A stretch of 64,000 bases of DNA from Botryosphaeria dothidea (lineage: Eukaryota; Ascomycota; Dothideomycetes; Botryosphaeriales; Botryosphaeriaceae). Under the pieces are notes generated by a model, which worked only from the letters and a program-made list of their open reading frames with translations, had not been told where the DNA came from and did not search any database. The stretch is taken from the NCBI GenBank assembly GCA_011503125.2, contig WWBZ02000073.1, forward strand, positions 2,790,001 through 2,854,000. Reading direction: 5' to 3'. This document shows positions 1 to 12,000 of the stretch, one piece after another (the stretch's first letter is position 1; each line of letters begins with the position of its first letter). Both the position numbers and the translations under genes were made by a program.

Positions 1-2844
1 TACGTGACTTCGTCAAGGATTTTTTCTCTCTAAACAACGTATTCCTGCCTGTACATCACATAACCTTACAGTGTTTGATCATAAGCAGTCCAATAATAAA
101 ACCAGACGAATAGTCAAAGTAGTTTTCATCAACTTGTCTTATCACTCTCTATACAGAGTCATAAACCACCAACGTATTGCTTCAACTGGCCACTAGGGTT
201 GATCATGAGTTACTTACCAAATACTTCATCGTCTCACTTGTCTTTCCCACTGCACACCTTGGTCTATCACGTGCTACATTCTTCATCTCGAGGTTTACAT
301 AGCAACATCCTTCGTCATTTTAGCCTCACTGCTTCCCTAATCACCCCGCCCTACATACAGTGCCCACACTTTAGGCCCATCTCAGGCCCTCCAAGCACAC
401 CAAAGACGACTCGCCGCTATTATCGCCTCATCCCTATTCGCGCTCACCATCCCCAACGAGTCACTTCCAATTTTCCCTCAACCATTTCCGGAGCGCCGCC
501 CCGAAATCCCAAGCGTAATCCGAGAAAAAAGCACACCGCATCGACAGCCGAGACGGCAACCTCGCCACGGACGGCACGTCCTCCCTCTCCCCATCCCCAC
601 CGTCTTCAAACAACAATTTGGCCAAGCTTCGGTCCCTTGGCCGCCAGTATCAGACGCGCTGGTTGCCTGAGTGGGCCTAAAAACACCCCTCGATCAAATC
701 CCCATCACACAACCCACTCGCTTGCATGAACAGATTCTTGACAAAAAGAAAGTCCCCTGCCCTCCAATGACCGAACAAAAACGAGTCGCTCCATCCTCAA
801 TCTCCAAAACACGAACAGCGAAATTTGCCAATCGAACAGACAACAAGGCAGAAAGACCGTCCACCCCTCCTCTCCCAAGCAAACAGGCGAAAGGGCCCCA
901 CAAAGATCGACCCGCGCAACCCGAAAGACCCCTAACACTGACAACGAACACGAACCGAAACAACCGTGTTCTAGACTGCAGCAGATATATGAACTTTGCC
1001 CCTCCCACCTCACGGATCCTTCCTTTTCTCCATACAACAAACACCCGGTCTCGGGACACGAAGTTCTGTCCGCTCGTTAGGAAAGAAAACCGGAGGTATT
1101 TCTGCGCGTCGTTTCGAAACACCATGAAAGAAAGAAAAACATATTGCCGTGTGTTCACGTGTTTCCCAAGTGTTATTTTGTAGATTATGGGATTTTAAAT
1201 TATCTTTACTTCCATACTCGTGTTCGAATTAATCTTTCTAATAGCTCATTACTCTGTACGTATTCGGAAGCAAAAAAAGGCGCCTCTGAAGACTTTAAAT
1301 CAACAGAAGTAAAAAAGGGAAAATAAAAGACGACGCCTTCTTTCCCTTCCCAGTGTTGTGTTTGTGAAAAACGTTGTTATCGTGTGTTCTGCGTATGTGT
1401 GCCATAGTATGTACAAATCAGCCCGCGACAAAAAAAAGTCCGGTCAGAAGACTTCCGCAAGGCAGAAAAGAGAGAGTACGTGTCGAAGAACCATGGTGTT
1501 TCGACTTTAGCGCCTTTCTCCCGGGATTGGCAAAGAGCGGCAGGTTAGCGAGCCTGCAAACGGCGGCCAACCAGTCGTGGGAAAAATTGTTCCAGTTTTT
1601 GTTCGAGGCAGAGAATCGTTCCACAACGACCTCCGCTGCCCGCCAGTTGAAACCGGAGATGCAGCTCGACGTGAGACGCTAAGTGTAACCCAGCACCAGA
1701 ATTTCCCCGACTCTTTCCCTCAAGGCAGACTTCTTTCCCCCCCAGCCTTCTCTGCACGCGTATTAGACTTTACTTGATAGGCGATGAGAAAGTGTGATGT
1801 GACTTGTCCTTCGTCGAATAATGTACCCATAGGGGAGTAGTGACAGCGAAAAAACGAGTAGTGAGCGGGAAGAAAACAACAATGTTCCCCGAGAAGCACA
1901 CTGCTCCCGACAACTCATCAAGAAAAAGCGCATACTTTGTGATTTTGGAAGAACCCCCTTTTGCCATGACTTGTGGAATTTTTGAAGCGAAGTTAAAACC
2001 AGAATAAAAAGTTGTACCCTAAAACGCACCCGTGGTGGCTCTGTCCAAAGAAGTGTCAAAATGAACAACTAGTCCCTGCATTCGCCGAAGGACCTCTCTA
2101 TGATGCACCGATGCAACGCTGAAACGCAAGAATGCGGATGCCCTTAAAGCAAGAAAATGTTGGTCAGGCACGCGTTGTGGCAGCTGCGAAGCGCGCAAGA
2201 ACCTCCGGAAGAAAACAGCTGTACAGTAAAACGGGTAGGCCGCCGTTTGGCGAACAAGAAGCTAAAAGAAAAGCGGATCGACCTTGTCGCGTCCTGGGTA
2301 TCTCTATGGAGTGCCGAGGGTATTTGGAGAGTATGTGGAAGAAAATGTGAGGTTGGAAGAGTGTGTTGTCTATCCAAGCCGGCTCGACTCAGGCGACGGC
2401 TATGCTGTCCGAAGCATGATTATGGGAGTATTTCTGATGCTCCTTTGTCAATCGTTCGGCCCGTTCGCGCTGGAGACCCCTAGGTGGCGATACATTTGCT
2501 TGGTGCCACGAAATGGCTGGACCCGTTCAGATTGTTACAGACGCAACTGTGTGGCCGAAGGATCCAAAGCCAGAAATTTGGCGGTGTCGGTAGTGTGCCA
2601 ACATCATGCGTAGAGCCGTCCAAAGTAATAATTAGCCACCATGGCAAGTCGGGTATTGTTGTTTCGCCATCTTCCATCATCTGAAGTCGGAATTGTAAAG
2701 GAAAAGGATTGAATCCACGAAATATCCTCGTGTCGGGTATTGCGTATGGCATGTCAAACAGTCGTGATTTCATGCAGAAGCACGAAGCGGCGCTTCTCGG
2801 ACGGCGGAAAAGCCGTCAGGACCGGGTAAAAGCGCGGGATGCGC
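1..2844. other. Intergenic left edge, no supported gene
   Basis: I see no convincing gene here. Open frames of 60-176 codons exist on both strands, but they overlap one another, have no recognisable motif, and are rich in the Pro/Ser/Thr/Arg expected of chance frames in GC-balanced fungal DNA. No tRNA signature was seen. The part just left of 2845 is the likely 3' UTR of the minus-strand esterase gene. Confidence 0.5.
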
Positions 2845-4179
2845 TTATTGGCTGCTGTTCTTCGCGTGGAACTCCTCGAGGCGATCCTTCAACCACGGAG
2901 GGATGGAATCGCGAACAGCTTCTTGCATCTGCTGGGCAACATAGTGATTGTAGGTGGAGCGCATCTTTACGAGCTTGCCCGCAGCCTGGCCGAGGATCTC
3001 GTGAGCCTTGCCAGAAAGGTGGTAGTCATCCCTGTGTACGTTAGAACATAAAATCGTGTTGACCTTGGAAAAATATTTTACTGACCAGAACAGGTGGTTA
3101 CGGGGTTCTTCGCAGACTTGCTCTTGCACGCCCAGCTCCTGGACAGAATCCTCATCTTGCGACTGCGGGTAGATCAGAGTCCTGCAGGGAGTGGTGATGT
3201 CGCCGAACTCGGGGGCCCTCTTGCGGACGCTCGGGGGGTTGGAGAACTTGTTGCTCGTGACCTGGCTCTCCATGAACTTGTCGGCCTCGAGCAAGAAGAT
3301 GTGACCACCCATCCAGTTCTTGGCGTGGCTCTCAAGCCTCTCGTTCCAGTAGCCAGCAAGCTCAATAGCCATGCGGGCGCGGGTGGTGTCGACATCGGCG
3401 CTGGTCTCAATCTCAAAGCGAGGAAGATGAGTAATGTTGACGACCTTGGGAAGAACCACGAGGATGGGGGACTGCATCCAAGAGTGAATGATGTCCATCT
3501 GGCGGAAGAGGTGCTCGATGCTCCTGTCGATGGCGAAAAGAGCCTTAGCGCGCTCGAGCTTGGAGTAGTGGAAAATGTCATTGACACCAAAGAAGATGGT
3601 GAATAGAGTCCACTCCTTGGGGGGCTGGATGGGCCACATGCGCTTAAACCCTTCCATCTTCACGAAATCGCGGACCTGCTGCTGAAGATCGCGGAGGGCG
3701 AAATCGGTGAAGTTGTGCGAGGAGGTGGCATTCTGGAAGACGGCGTTGTCGAGGACGGCGCCGACCGTGTCGGTGTAGTACTGGGTGACCTGGGGCGGCA
3801 GCGAGCGGGCGTAGTTGTCTATAGAGTCGCAGAGGATCTGTTGTTTTGCAACAAGTCAGCAAAGGCCGTCACGCCATGCGCTGTTTCGAGCTGCCAAGTG
3901 AGCTTCGCGGTGAAGACGTACCTCTTGACAGAGAGCCTCGGGCCAAACAGGACCACTGGCAGGATGTCTGACGGGCTCATAGCCGGGCGGTGGGCCGTTG
4001 AGGATGTAGCGGCCTGTATCGGACCAGGAGTCGCCAAAGGTGACGATCCTGCGCACCGAACCCGACCACGACTTTTGGAATTGCGTGTACTGGCGCGTCG
4101 AGGGAATGACCCAGCCCAGGTAGAGGATGAGGGTGACGGCGAGGGCGATGATGACGGAGCAGCGTGAGAGGAACCTCAT
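2845..4179 (-). CDS. Membrane-anchored SGNH/GDSL esterase, carbohydrate-esterase-16-like
   Basis: Predicted CDS is complement(join(2845..3031,3086..3837,3922..4179)), 398 aa, with GT..AG introns of 54 and 84 bp. The ATG at 4179 is the first in frame. Residues about 6-24 form one hydrophobic segment after Arg/Cys, so a signal anchor or uncleaved signal peptide is likely. The catalytic set is visible: block I FGDSWSDTG with the nucleophile Ser51 (GDS 49-51), block III GVND at 170-173 (oxyanion Asn172), and the final DDYH with Asp338 and His341. The last motif appears only after splicing, which supports the second intron. This order is that of the SGNH family. The FGDSWSDTG form and the length fit fungal CE16 acetylesterases, which remove acetyl groups from plant or wall carbohydrates. 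The substrate cannot be read from sequence. The gene stands alone, with no linked wall-degrading genes. Confidence 0.85.
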
Positions 4180-7100
4180 GGTCGGCAACGACTTGGGGGA
4201 GCTGGGGATTAGGTTGTTGTTCGGCAGGTGGACAGAGTTTGGGCGGTATTAGAAGCGTCGCAGAGGCGAGGCTTGTTGTGGGTGGGAAAGGGGGCGCTGT
4301 GCTGTGTGCGGATCGGCTGTCGGATGAGCGATTGACTGCGGTGGGCGATGTTTTGGCGGGGGAACGACAGAAAGCACGAAGCTACAGTCTCGGGGTGGGC
4401 ATGGCCAGGTGGCATGCGGATGGAGCAGGTTGCGCGCGAGGAGAGGGATCGAGAAAAGATGTCCACGCAAGCGCTCCACCGGCGCCGTTGGCGGCGGCCA
4501 GCCCGCGAGCCCCTGACTGGATCACGATGTCTCGGGCGAAATCATCGACAAGCATCCCAGCACGCGCCGCCGCCGCCGCCGCCGCACCCAGCCATGTCAG
4601 CCGTAAGATTACGCCAGCCATGCCAGATGCGCGCCCGATAAGCCAGGCACTGTTCGACAGCACTGCCGCTCTCTGACATGCGCACTGCCTCTGCCGTTGC
4701 CAGCGACACGCGCAGCAGGCTGGCCTCTGGCTGCTCCCTGCGCGGCGGCGGCGGCGGCGGCTGCCCGGCCACTGGCCGCCAAGGCCTGCCGTGTGCAGCC
4801 GCGCGCGACGGTGCTGCGAGGCGACCAGAGGCAACCACAGCGAGTCACGGCTGCAATTTTCGCCTTCCATCTGGCCCTCACCGCATGCATGACGCCATCC
4901 GCAGAAAAAGGCTGGACACACCACTCAGGCCTCGCAGCCAAAACACGGCTCCTCAACTCCAACAACCCAGCCTGCGTTACCCAGCCAACATCGCGTCCAT
5001 CTCACATGGAACTCCACACGCCCAGCCGGCCTCTCCAATCGCAGCCCGCCACAACCAGACGACGACTTCCGCAGCACCCGTGGATGTGAAGCTAGCCCAC
5101 TCATGCGGGGCAGCCGGAAGACGTTTTCATGCAGTGACGCCGGTGGCTCTCGTTGCCGCAGCGCCGTTCCATGGCGGTGACTCTCCAGTGCCGGCTTGGG
5201 CTTGATAACTGAGGTTGTTGTTGCCATACCTGGTTTCGATCGTCCAAGCCCAGGACGCTTTCAACTTAGCCCTATCGTGCGTGGGCTTTGACCGGGCAAC
5301 TTCCGTTTCTCCTCCAACCGTTTTCGTGCTGTTGTGGTTTCTCGACTTTTCCAGTGACTTGAACGTATAAGCAAAGACTGCTAAAATGGGCCATGGCTGC
5401 GTAGCGCGCGGCTGACTCAACGCTCAACTAGGGATATACGAGGATACATGGGGGCCCCGGGGAGCAACCTCCGTAGCTGACAAGCCAATCCGTATAGAGC
5501 AGCCGTCTACATTCAGCCTGTTTCTACTATCGCTGACACAGCTGAGGTTTGCTCTTCTGCCTCTCGCGCTGGATTCGCTTGCTCTCCGATGTCCATTGTT
5601 GAAACATGCGGAACCCCACGTCCTTACCGCCTGTGCTGTCGTCCTGCAACACGTGCTTCTGCAGCAGTTGAAGTGTCATCGTCCCATTCAATGCACCATC
5701 TCATTCACTGGGTCCGCCCGCTTGGCATGCAGTAAAATCATGCACGCCCATCCCGGGGCGGACAATCACTCGAACGCCTCTTCCCCGCGCGCCTATCACT
5801 GAGCTACCCCATCCGGCCTCATTTCATATCAAAGTCATCTCCGAGCAGATGTTTGAAAACGGTAATTGGATCGGCAGGGCAGGCCAAGCCAGTGCTTTTC
5901 CACATCCGCGCGCTGCCCCCAGACGGGGATCATAGAAGCTGCAGCAAGCGTGCGTCCTTCATTCTCGCGTCGCGCACCATCAGCACTCATCAACCACCCG
6001 CAGGCTCAGTCTGCCTGTCGCACATCCATGATCGACAGACAGGCGAAATGCAGATGTGCGGTAGATCGACGCCGTCACCCCCTAGACGCGTGTACTGCGT
6101 TCCTATTTAGCACCAGCCAGGCGCAACCGAAGCTCGTTCCCTTACACAAGTACAACAGCACGCCCACAGGCCCATCGTATTACTTTCCTCTTCCCTCTTC
6201 GCTTACCATGCTGGACGAGAAGGCATCGTCCTGATTGGCCGCTCAGCAAGCATGTTCGGAAAACGGCGTTCCCAGTTGATTGCGGGTTGGGATGATGAGC
6301 GCATCTGTTCTATCCGCCGCCCGCCCCGCGCTCCCGCTTTAACCGCCTTGGAGCACAACCCCTTCGCTAGCGGGAAGACACGGGAGCGTGTGCGCCCGCC
6401 GCTTTTTTTGTTGCGGCCCTCCGACGCGGTTGATGCAGAGCAGTCTGTTGGGCGGGCGCCAGGCCGTTTCTGGACGCCTTACTATACCTTGCAACCCAAT
6501 ACCCACCGAACGTCGACCGCCATTGCTGCCGTTGCCGAACCGCTCTCGTGATTGGGAAAAACTTTTTCTCCCTGGCCGATCCTCTCCTTGTGAAAGCGTG
6601 GGGAAAACATGTGCGTTCGCCGTATGCGGGGATGAGGACAGTCTATCAGCTGCTGGTCGCAGATAAGGTTGTGATAGCTACCAGACGAGTGGGATCTCCC
6701 TCTGCTCGCCGTCGAACCTAACTTGCGATAAGGTAATATTGGGACCGGGTTCGACGAACCTTGGCACCTCGGCCGCTGGAAGAGGGGAACCAGCATGGCT
6801 GCGAATCCCACATGCAAGGAGCATCGTGCTCTACGCAATCATGGTGTAGGAACCCGTCATGGACCAACTCGTACGCTCTGTGCAGTCCCTTTGCAACGAC
6901 TGACCTGCGCACGCAACAAGCTAAGCGACAAAACGATGTACGATCAAGCTTTTCTCGTAAAACATGATCCTCCTCGCAGAGAAGATTTGTGTTTCGCGCA
7001 GCAGGGCCGAAAAAGCTTCCTGGTCGCTTCTCAGCTGCGACCCACACGAAACCCGACTGCGCCATCGGCAAAAGCCCAGCAATCCTGAACAAACACTCGG

Positions 7101-9010
7101 AAAAGCTTGAGCATCCTGCTCGCCGTATAAACAAACCAAAAAATTACAACACGTAAAGTAAAAATGGAGGGGTAACAGCTAGCCTCTCGCGTGGCTGGTT
7201 CGCCACCACCGACGCACCTTCAACAACGGCAGGACGCCTGGTTGGCATAAAAAAAAAAACATCGGGATGGCTGTGCAAGAAAAGAGCCTCATCAACGCAA
7301 GCCCAGCCGCTTCTTTACGGCGATCACCCACTCAACGCTGCTCACGGGCTGAGACAAGCACTCGACTGCCCAGCCTCACATCTCACTCAGACCATGTGCG
7401 TCATTGGCCAAGAGCGCTCGGTCTAGCAAAAAAAAGTACAGTTGCATGTAGTATTACCATAGCGCTATACGACTGGTGCCGGTGCGCCCGATGACACCTT
7501 TTCCCACAGCTACACGCTTTCCTACTCTACGGCTTTACTGACCCTCCTTGCCAGCCAGTCGAGCCCAAATCGACGCCCTACAGTGGAGTCTTCGGTGCGG
7601 CCCCGCCCCAGTGACATCCCCAGCCTGCCCTGCTTCAAGGGGATTGGAGCATCAGCAGAACAACTCGCCCACTCCCACCCCTGCCAATAACCGAAAACCG
7701 GCGCCCTCCCATTCGCCACGTCTCAGTGTCTCTCCCCCCCAACACCAAAAATAGCACAGCTACGTACCGATCTCTACCGTTTCCTTCCATTCCGCATGAA
7801 CAAAGCACACAATCGAACAGTCTCCCCACCGCACCCACACCCCCCCCCCCCCCGGCATTCGCCACTGATCGGCCAGGTCGTCGGGTATGGTCGGATACCC
7901 GACCGAAAAAGAGAGTGGAAGCCGACCGATGGGATATGCAGGATGCCTTGCTTTTTCCCTCGTCTCCCCCTTTCGACGGACAAGAAAGAGCCGCGCGCGA
8001 TCGCCCCTTAAGCGTGCATGGAGCCAAGCGCCCTTCGTATTGCTTTTCCTGCATCTCCGACTTCGCGAATCAAGGATGTTTCTTTCCCTATAGACAAGGC
8101 AAAGGATCGTGCGGCCGAAAGGCTCAATTGTCATGCGCCCACGCACGCACGCCCTCACAGACGGGGGTCATACAAGCGAGGGCGAAGGGGCGACGTGTGT
8201 GTGTTGTATTGTTGCGTCAACCATGGAATGCAACAAACGATCACGACATCCGGTTCTCCGCCCTGCCGGCATGTACGTACTTTGTAGTGTAGGCTCTCGG
8301 CGGCGCTCGCCGTATGCTTTTTGCCAAGGGAAAAGTGTACGGGATGCTCGGTACTCAACTTCATTCCCCGAAGATTCCAGTTGCATGACTGTCTGCCTTC
8401 ACACGGTGAAATGTTCTTCATGTTAGCTTCACGTTACTTTGCACGTGAGATGTACAAAATAAGGGCTCAGCATTCGTTCAAACGCTCACCTTGATCAATA
8501 TGATTTAGAGCAAAAGAGTGCAGCTAGCATTAAGTATTTATGATACCGAATCGTCCGCATTCACAGTTCCAGATTAGAAGAAGGTGGATGCAAATAATGA
8601 CTTTGATTCCCGCTCCGTATGAACACTATTCCTTCCTGATAAAGTGAAAAAGCCCCGGAAACAAATGCAACGCCATAGCAAGATTACTAAAAACCAATGC
8701 CCCAAAGTATGTTCGCACGTCGAAAAGGAGTGGACTCCGCGTTCTCTTTCTCTCTTCCTCAAGTCCCAAATACAACACCACATTTCCTCATCACACCACG
8801 AAGAGGGCCGCAGAAGATATAATTAGTTGATCCTCGAACCTTCGCATACGTGCTCGCGTTGCATACACCCCGTTGCGCTGTGGGGGAGAAAAACTTGAAA
8901 AATGCAAATAATAGGGCCAATCCTCAACATCATGACTTTTTAAGACCGTTTCCTTTGTAGACGCTTTATCACCAACGATACGGGAAGAGGGGAAAAAGCA
9001 GGGAACCCGT
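4180..9010. other. Gene-poor spacer, 4.8 kb
   Basis: This separates the 5' end of the esterase gene from the 3' end of the class VII chitin synthase gene. It holds simple-sequence runs, such as GCC triplets near 4560-4590 and 4740-4760 and a C homopolymer near 7840-7855. Frames of up to 188 codons overlap on both strands without recognisable domains. I saw no intron-linked series of frames resembling a protein family. The region 8400-9010 is probably chitin synthase 3' UTR. A small lineage-specific gene or ncRNA cannot be excluded. Confidence 0.45.
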
Positions 9011-12000
9011 CTACATGTTCGCCAGCTCATTATCGATCATCTGGTCCAAGAAGACTCTCCTTTCGCCGCTCAGTTGCGTCTGCAACCTCTGCTCGGTGAG
9101 AGCCTTCAGCTGCTTCTTGGTGACGTTGTCGAGGTCGACGTCTGCCAAGCAATCCCTGATGGCATGGACAATCTGCTCATCCGATGGCCCGCTGGCCGCG
9201 TTGCGGAAGTCCATGTTGCTCGCAGGCCTGCTCTGAGAAAGCGGACTGCGCTGTCGCGGTGCGTTGTATGGCGAGTGTGGCGTACCAAGCAGGTGCTCGT
9301 TACCTTGTTGGAATGCTGAGAGCGAGTTCATCGATTGACGTGCCTGGTGCTGGTTCGCGCCGTATGGGGAGCCGCCGTAAGCGTCAGACATGTTGCCCAT
9401 AGACTGCAGGCGGCTATGTTGGCCACTGCTGTGATCGGGGTTGTCCTGATAGCGACCGTGGTTCGAGTAAGCGCTCTGGCGGTTTTGCATGGCTGCATAT
9501 GGCCCGGGCGACTGCGGAGGCATATGCATGGTACCACGTTGGCCATTGAAACCAGTGAGGACGGTCGAGGCGGGCTTGACGGACGAGTAGACCGATTGCA
9601 TGTCGTTCATCTCATATGCGTCATCCTCATAGGGCATCAAGCCCTTCTCGCCGGGAGCAAGACCACGACGGCCAGGAAGGCTGTTTGCTGCCGCATAGTC
9701 GTCCCACTTTTGAAGGGGAATGCTGCGTGGATCGAATCCTTCATCTTCCTCAATAGCGACGATCTGCTTCATACCCTTTTCGCCGATGACAACACGAGTG
9801 TTGCCCCAAGAGAAGTCATCCTGTTTCCAGAAAGAGTAGACAGGTAGGACCAAGGAATAGATGGGGTAGGCCATGATGTAGATGATCATCCAACCGATGT
9901 GCTGCCATTGTCTCTTGATGATGAAGATGATTGCCTGCAGACCGTACACGGCTGCAAGCATGATAACTGAAATCAGTGGAAACTGGCCGTCTTTGGCAGC
10001 AACCTTGTAGATCAGGTAGACCAGGTAAGCGCAGGTAGCGGGCAGGATGATGGTTCCGAAGAGGTCGACGAAGACGACAAAGCGCATGGAGAAACAGCAG
10101 AAGCCGCAGAGATCCTTGAGCCAGACCAACTCAGCCAAGTTGTGAATAGTAGAGTTGATCCAACGACGTCTCTGAGAGAGCAAAACGCTGAAGGTCTCAG
10201 GTGCCGCTGTTTGAGCGTACGCATCCGGAACGAACTTGAAGGACATGCTCGGGAAATGTTTGGTCATGATAGTCGTGAGATAACGATCCTCACCAAGAGA
10301 AAGGAGATTCTTCTTGTGGAGCGTGTCAACATCGCAGTCGGCGTAGTCATTGATGACCTTGTCGGAGATAATCAAGGGTTTGCCCTTGTCCGCAGTTCGC
10401 AAACGGTACATGCAGAAACTAAACTGGTTAGATAGCGAACTGTTCGGATTGTGCAAAGGGACTTACCATCCAGGCAAACATGTGACGCTGCCGAACAAAC
10501 TCTCGAAAGCTTTGGCCAAGTGATGGGAAATGTAGTACTCGTAGACCTGAATCATTGTCCACCAACTGCGTTCCTCGTTTTCCAAGCTCGTTTCACCGCA
10601 AATACCAATGATCCTAGAATCGTTGGCGCAACTGGCGACAAGGCGGTTGAGAGAATCTTCCCTGACCATGGTATCGGCGTCGACCATGAGAACGTACTCG
10701 TAAAGTTCGGGGTCCACACCGATAATGTTATTGATTTGATGGAACATCTCCAGCTCCAGTGGGGACATGGGAGCACGGTGGTGAACGCGATTGAGAAACT
10801 GCATCAAAAGAATTTGAGAGTCACGCTTGCCACGGTTTCCTGGCTTCGACTTCTTCTGCTCGGACTCCTTGCCAACCTTGACGACAACGAGGTACGGCAC
10901 CACGTTGCCCTCATACTCGTAGAGACCAGAGTAGACCTTGCCGTAGTTGAGCTGCTCGGCACCACGACCGACAGACTTGAAAGGAAGCGCAGGAGGGTCC
11001 ACCTTGGGGTCAACTCCAAGGATATCCAGGACGATCTTGGGAGTAGGTCTGTCGTTACCGCCACCGACAATCATTCCATCGCAAATAACACAGATGAGCT
11101 TCCGCTTGTTATCGTAGGCCAGAGCAGTAAGCGAATCGAGACCCTTTCGAAGCTGATCCTCACCCTCAGTGTAAGCCGGGACCTGGCAGATAACGAACTT
11201 GTCTTGTGCCGCCGGCCTTCTCTTTGATCCAAGTTGCAGTGCTGACAAGAATTTGATGAGAATGACGGCACAGAGCATGATCGTGAAGGCCAGGAGGATG
11301 TAGTTGTTGACTTGACAACGAGCCGTTTTACGGAAATCCGTCTCGCCGACGTAGAACATATTGTCTATGCACTGGAAGTTTGGCAGGCGCACGCTGTCGT
11401 CCAGCTGGTTCCATTCGTCGGTGATATCTCCTCCAGGGTTGTTCTTGAAGAGATTCTCGACCTTGCTGTCCAAATACTCATAGGTCGAGTCTCCGTCCAT
11501 CTCGTCCTGGGTGTAGAAGTAGTTCGTTAAGTCGTACACTTTGTCGTCGATAATGGCCCACTGGCGTTGGATGTTTTCGCCTTGATTCTTGATCTTGCTC
11601 TTGCTCCACACAAGCGAGCCTTTGTAGTATTCCTTCATCTTCGGCAAGAACTTCTTTGTGTACCAGTCTTCCTGGTGCAGAGCAGTACTTGTGTCAGGCA
11701 TGAGACGTGGGCCAGAAGTGTGGACAGCAGTGGGACTGTCCGTGGTAGCGGTGGTATCGTTGAAACGCAAAGCGCCAATGGTGTCGTTGATCTTGAGATT
11801 AGGGCAAGCGAGAGCAACAGGAGGGACGATGTACGCATCCAGATTCTTTCCCATCAGCGGTTCCATGTTGGAGGTCGTGACATCGTAACCCGTGCGGTCA
11901 CTGTGCTGGAGTCTCCAAAATTTCGAAATATCGTAGACTTTACCGTGATGGCTGACGTAAAAGTCAGATTTACTCTGGTGATAGCTGACTTCCTTCTCGT

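Noticed and set aside
4382..4924. 180-codon minus-strand frame upstream of the esterase gene
   Set aside because: Dominated by Ala and Arg runs from GCC/CGG triplet repeats. No domain is visible.
7726..8292. 188-codon plus-strand frame in the gene-poor spacer
   Set aside because: Competing frames of similar length occur on the other strand; its Pro-rich start coincides with a C-homopolymer. No domain, intron partner or conservation can be argued.
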